From: Planctomycetaceae bacterium
Lineage (GTDB): Bacteria > Planctomycetota > UBA1135 > GCA-002686595
Reading direction: 5' to 3'
Length of the DNA stretch: 64,000 nt
Assembly: GCA_016125265.1 (NCBI GenBank)
Contig: WGMC01000006.1
Coordinates: 248,001 to 312,000 of the forward strand
Part shown: piece after piece, positions 62,132-64,000 of the stretch
Layout: every line of letters begins with the position of its first letter
Position numbering within the stretch: the first letter of the stretch is position 1
The notes under the pieces: generated by a model
What the model saw: the letters and a program-made list of their open reading frames with translations, nothing else
What the model was told of the DNA's origin: nothing
The model's database searches: none
Position numbers and translations under genes: made by a program

Positions 62132-63145
62132 ATGCTGCTGCGCGACGAATGCGAGATCCAGGTCCAAGGGGGCAAGGGCGGCGACGGCCTGGTGTCGTTC
62201 TGGCGTGAGAAGTACATCACGAAGGGCGGTCCCGACGGCGGCGATGGAGGCGACGGCGGCAGCGTCGTGCTGGTCGCCACGTCGCGCGTCAACTCGCTGT
62301 TGATCCTGGGGCGCAGCCCGCGCTACGAAGCGATTTCGGGCGGTCCGGGCGGACCCAACAACCGGGCCGGTCGCGACGGCGACGATGTGCGCCTCGAGGT
62401 GCCGCTCGGCACCCAGGTCTTCGACGCGCGCCGCGGCAACCTGCTGCGCGACCTGGTCGAAGAGGGGCAGACGCTGGTCGTCGCCCAGGGTGGTCGGGGC
62501 GGGCGCGGCAACCCGCACTTCGCCACCGCCGTGCGCCAGGCGCCTCGCCGCGCCGAACCGGGCCGCCCCGGCGAAGCGCGCCGCCTGCGGCTCGAGCTGA
62601 AACTGTTCGCCGAGGTGGGTCTCGTCGGTCTGCCCAACGCGGGCAAGTCGACCTTCCTGGCATCCGTCAGCCGTGCCACGCCGAAGATCGCCGACTACCC
62701 GTTCACGACGCTCGAACCTCAGGTCGGCATCGCCGCGGTGGGGGACTACGACACCCTCGTCGTCGCGGACCTGCCGGGTCTGATCGAGGGCGCCTCGGAG
62801 GGCCACGGTCTCGGCTACCGCTTCCTCAAACACGTCGAGCGTTGCCGTGTGCTGCTTCACCTCGTCGACGTGTCGGAGATGGCGTTGGAGGCGCCGGCCG
62901 ACGCGCTGGCCGTGATCGAGCGCGAGTTGGAACTCTATTCGGCGACGCTGTTCGCGCGGCCGCGCCTGCTCGTCGCCACGAAGGTCGAAGGCGAAGTCGG
63001 CGAGCGGCGCGCGGCGGAGTTGGCCGAAGCGGCCGGTCGACCGGTGCACGCGATCAGCTCCCACACGGGCCGCGGGGTGCGCGAGCTGCTGGACGCGGCC
63101 CAGAAGCTCGTGCGGGCCCCCGGCGCGGCGCCCGCGCGCCGCTGA
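62132..63145 (+). CDS. obg: Obg/CgtA ribosome-assembly GTPase
   Basis: 337 residues. The Gly-rich Obg fold (GGKGGDGLVSFWREKYI, GGPDGGDGGDGGSVV) is followed by the G domain: G1 GLPNAGKST (166-174), switch I YPFTTLEP and G3 DLPG (213-216). The G4 motif, usually NKxD, reads TKVE (283-286), and G5 is SSHTG. There is no long C-terminal domain. Obg promotes 50S maturation and links to stress responses. It lies 100 bp after rpmA. Confidence 0.95.
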   Translation: MLLRDECEIQVQGGKGGDGLVSFWREKYITKGGPDGGDGGDGGSVVLVATSRVNSLLILGRSPRYEAISGGPGGPNNRAGRDGDDVRLEVPLGTQVFDARRGNLLRDLVEEGQTLVVAQGGRGGRGNPHFATAVRQAPRRAEPGRPGEARRLRLELKLFAEVGLVGLPNAGKSTFLASVSRATPKIADYPFTTLEPQVGIAAVGDYDTLVVADLPGLIEGASEGHGLGYRFLKHVERCRVLLHLVDVSEMALEAPADALAVIERELELYSATLFARPRLLVATKVEGEVGERRAAELAEAAGRPVHAISSHTGRGVRELLDAAQKLVRAPGAAPARR

Positions 63146-63321
63146 CGCAGCGCGCAACTGACGGCGTGCGGCCAGCGGTGCGCGGCATGCGGCCCCTGTC
63201 CCCGCGCGGTTTGCGGCCGCATCCGCTTGGATTCGGGGCCGCGGACTCAAGCCCACCCCCGCGGACTCCCGATGCTGACCCGCGGGACCGGGCGCATCGC
63301 CCGTCCCCAGGAGTTCGGGCC

Positions 63322-64000
63322 TTGCAGCAGTACCGCGATCCCAGTCTTCCGCCGGAACGCCCCCTTCGGGAACCCGCGGCACCCCTCCCCGTCCAGCGCC
63401 AAACCGGCGGACCGGCCCCCGTGCCGTCCCACCCGGCCGCGCCCGGCGCGTCCCAGTCCAGTGCCCCCGCGCGCTCGCAGCCCACGTCGTTCGTGGCCGC
63501 GCCTAAGTTGCAGCCGGAGCGCTCCGCCGCGGTCGAGCGCGCGTCGCAAGGGGTGGCGTCCGCCTCCACGCTGGGGGACGCCGATGCCGAGGATGCCGCC
63601 TCCGACGCGCTGCCGGAAGAGCATCCCGCCGCAACCTCGGAAGCGGCGGCAACGCCGACGGGGCCCGGCGCGACGCCGCGCACCCCGCCGATGGGCGGCT
63701 CCCCGAACGGCGGCGCCGGCATTGTGGGCCACGCCCACGCAGCCAGCGCCACATCCGCAAACGCGGGGTCGGGCCTGTCGCCGCGCCACCAACTGGAGTC
63801 GTGGCTCGCGGAGATGGTCAAGTGTTCCGCCAGCGACTTGATCCTGCGCGCCGGCGGCCGGCCGTCGTGCCGCGTCGACGGCCGCATCCTCTTCCTGCCC
63901 GGCCGCGTGCCCCACGCGGGCGCGCTAGCGGAGGTGCTCGAGGGCATCGTCGGTGCGACGCGCATGGCGAATTGGCGCGAGGGCGGCTCCTGCGACGTCG
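63322..64000 (+). CDS. PilT-like ATPase, 3' end outside window
   Basis: Open to the right edge; 226 codons visible. The first 150 or so residues are a low-complexity Pro/Ala/Ser-rich linker. From about residue 156 the N-terminal domain of PilT/PilB-type ATPases begins: HQLESWLAEMVKCSASDLIL, RAGGRPSCRVDGRILFLPG. TTG at 63322 is chosen because AGGAG at 63309-63313 lies 8 nt upstream; an in-frame ATG at 63187 is the alternative. Likely a retraction or assembly motor for the pilus system encoded about 6 kb upstream. The catalytic Walker motifs are beyond the window. Confidence 0.75.
   Translation, partial: MQQYRDPSLPPERPLREPAAPLPVQRQTGGPAPVPSHPAAPGASQSSAPARSQPTSFVAAPKLQPERSAAVERASQGVASASTLGDADAEDAASDALPEEHPAATSEAAATPTGPGATPRTPPMGGSPNGGAGIVGHAHAASATSANAGSGLSPRHQLESWLAEMVKCSASDLILRAGGRPSCRVDGRILFLPGRVPHAGALAEVLEGIVGATRMANWREGGSCDV

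Overview
This is a 64-kb chromosomal window from a very G+C-rich bacterium and it is almost entirely housekeeping DNA. Many signs point to a planctomycete: overall composition, frequent GTG/TTG starts, few strong Shine-Dalgarno sites, long G+C-rich spacers, a divergent EF-G in the str cluster, ribosomal operons without rpsN and rpmD, and a PilM/N/O/Q-type assembly operon beside an RNase E/G gene. The phylum is an inference from gene content, because the window holds no rRNA. Genes read mainly left to right. The only minus-strand genes are dnaE and an ornithine-type carbamoyltransferase.

Layout. Positions 1-3.8 kb hold the end of mutS2, a secreted protein of unknown function and aroC. Positions 4.1-38.1 kb hold a nearly unbroken run of translation, transcription and export genes: tRNA-Thr, Tyr, Gly and Thr, then tuf, secE, nusG, rplK-A-J-L, rpoB-rpoC, rpsL-rpsG, a Tsr3-like gene, an EF-G gene, the S10 genes (rpsJ to rpsQ), the spc genes (rplN to secY), adk, infA, rpmJ, and the alpha genes (rpsM to rplQ). 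A strong hairpin after rplQ ends the run. Positions 38.2-39.1 kb are non-coding: a 17-bp minisatellite bracketed by a pair of inverted palindromic elements. Positions 39.3-44.2 kb hold dnaE and the carbamoyltransferase, separated by a repeat-rich spacer. Positions 44.3-48.5 kb hold tRNA-Arg(ACG), tadA, two tRNA-Ser genes, SRP RNA, dnaX, a YbaB-family gene and recR. Positions 48.6-52.4 kb hold rpoN, truA, hpf, ptsN and ptsH. Positions 52.7-57.8 kb hold pilM, pilN, a pilO-pilP fusion and a secretin. Positions 58.5-63.1 kb hold an RNase E/G, rplU, rpmA and obg, and the window ends inside a PilT-like ATPase gene.

How the genes work together. The left two thirds supplies the ribosome, RNA polymerase, elongation factors and the SecYE translocon from four recognisable operon blocks. 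Sigma70-like promoters can be read before the tRNA-tuf block, before rpsL, before rpsJ and before tRNA-Arg. The right third joins replication and recombination (dnaE, dnaX, recR), the nitrogen/sigma-54 regulatory cluster (rpoN, hpf, ptsN, ptsH), an envelope-spanning pilus or secretion machine, and an RNA-decay/ribosome-assembly group (RNase E/G, L21, L27, Obg).

Most unusual points. (1) An 82-nt repeat begins exactly at the TGA stop codons of two unrelated genes, argF and hpf. (2) A 50-bp tandem repeat contains the rpsG stop codon. (3) There is a minisatellite between inverted palindromes. (4) A homologue of the archaeal/eukaryotic rRNA-modification protein Tsr3 sits in the str cluster. (5) The EF-G has an altered G4 motif. 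(6) tRNA-Arg(ACG) lies next to tadA, whose enzyme acts on that tRNA. I found no CRISPR array, prophage, transposase gene or obvious novel defence system.
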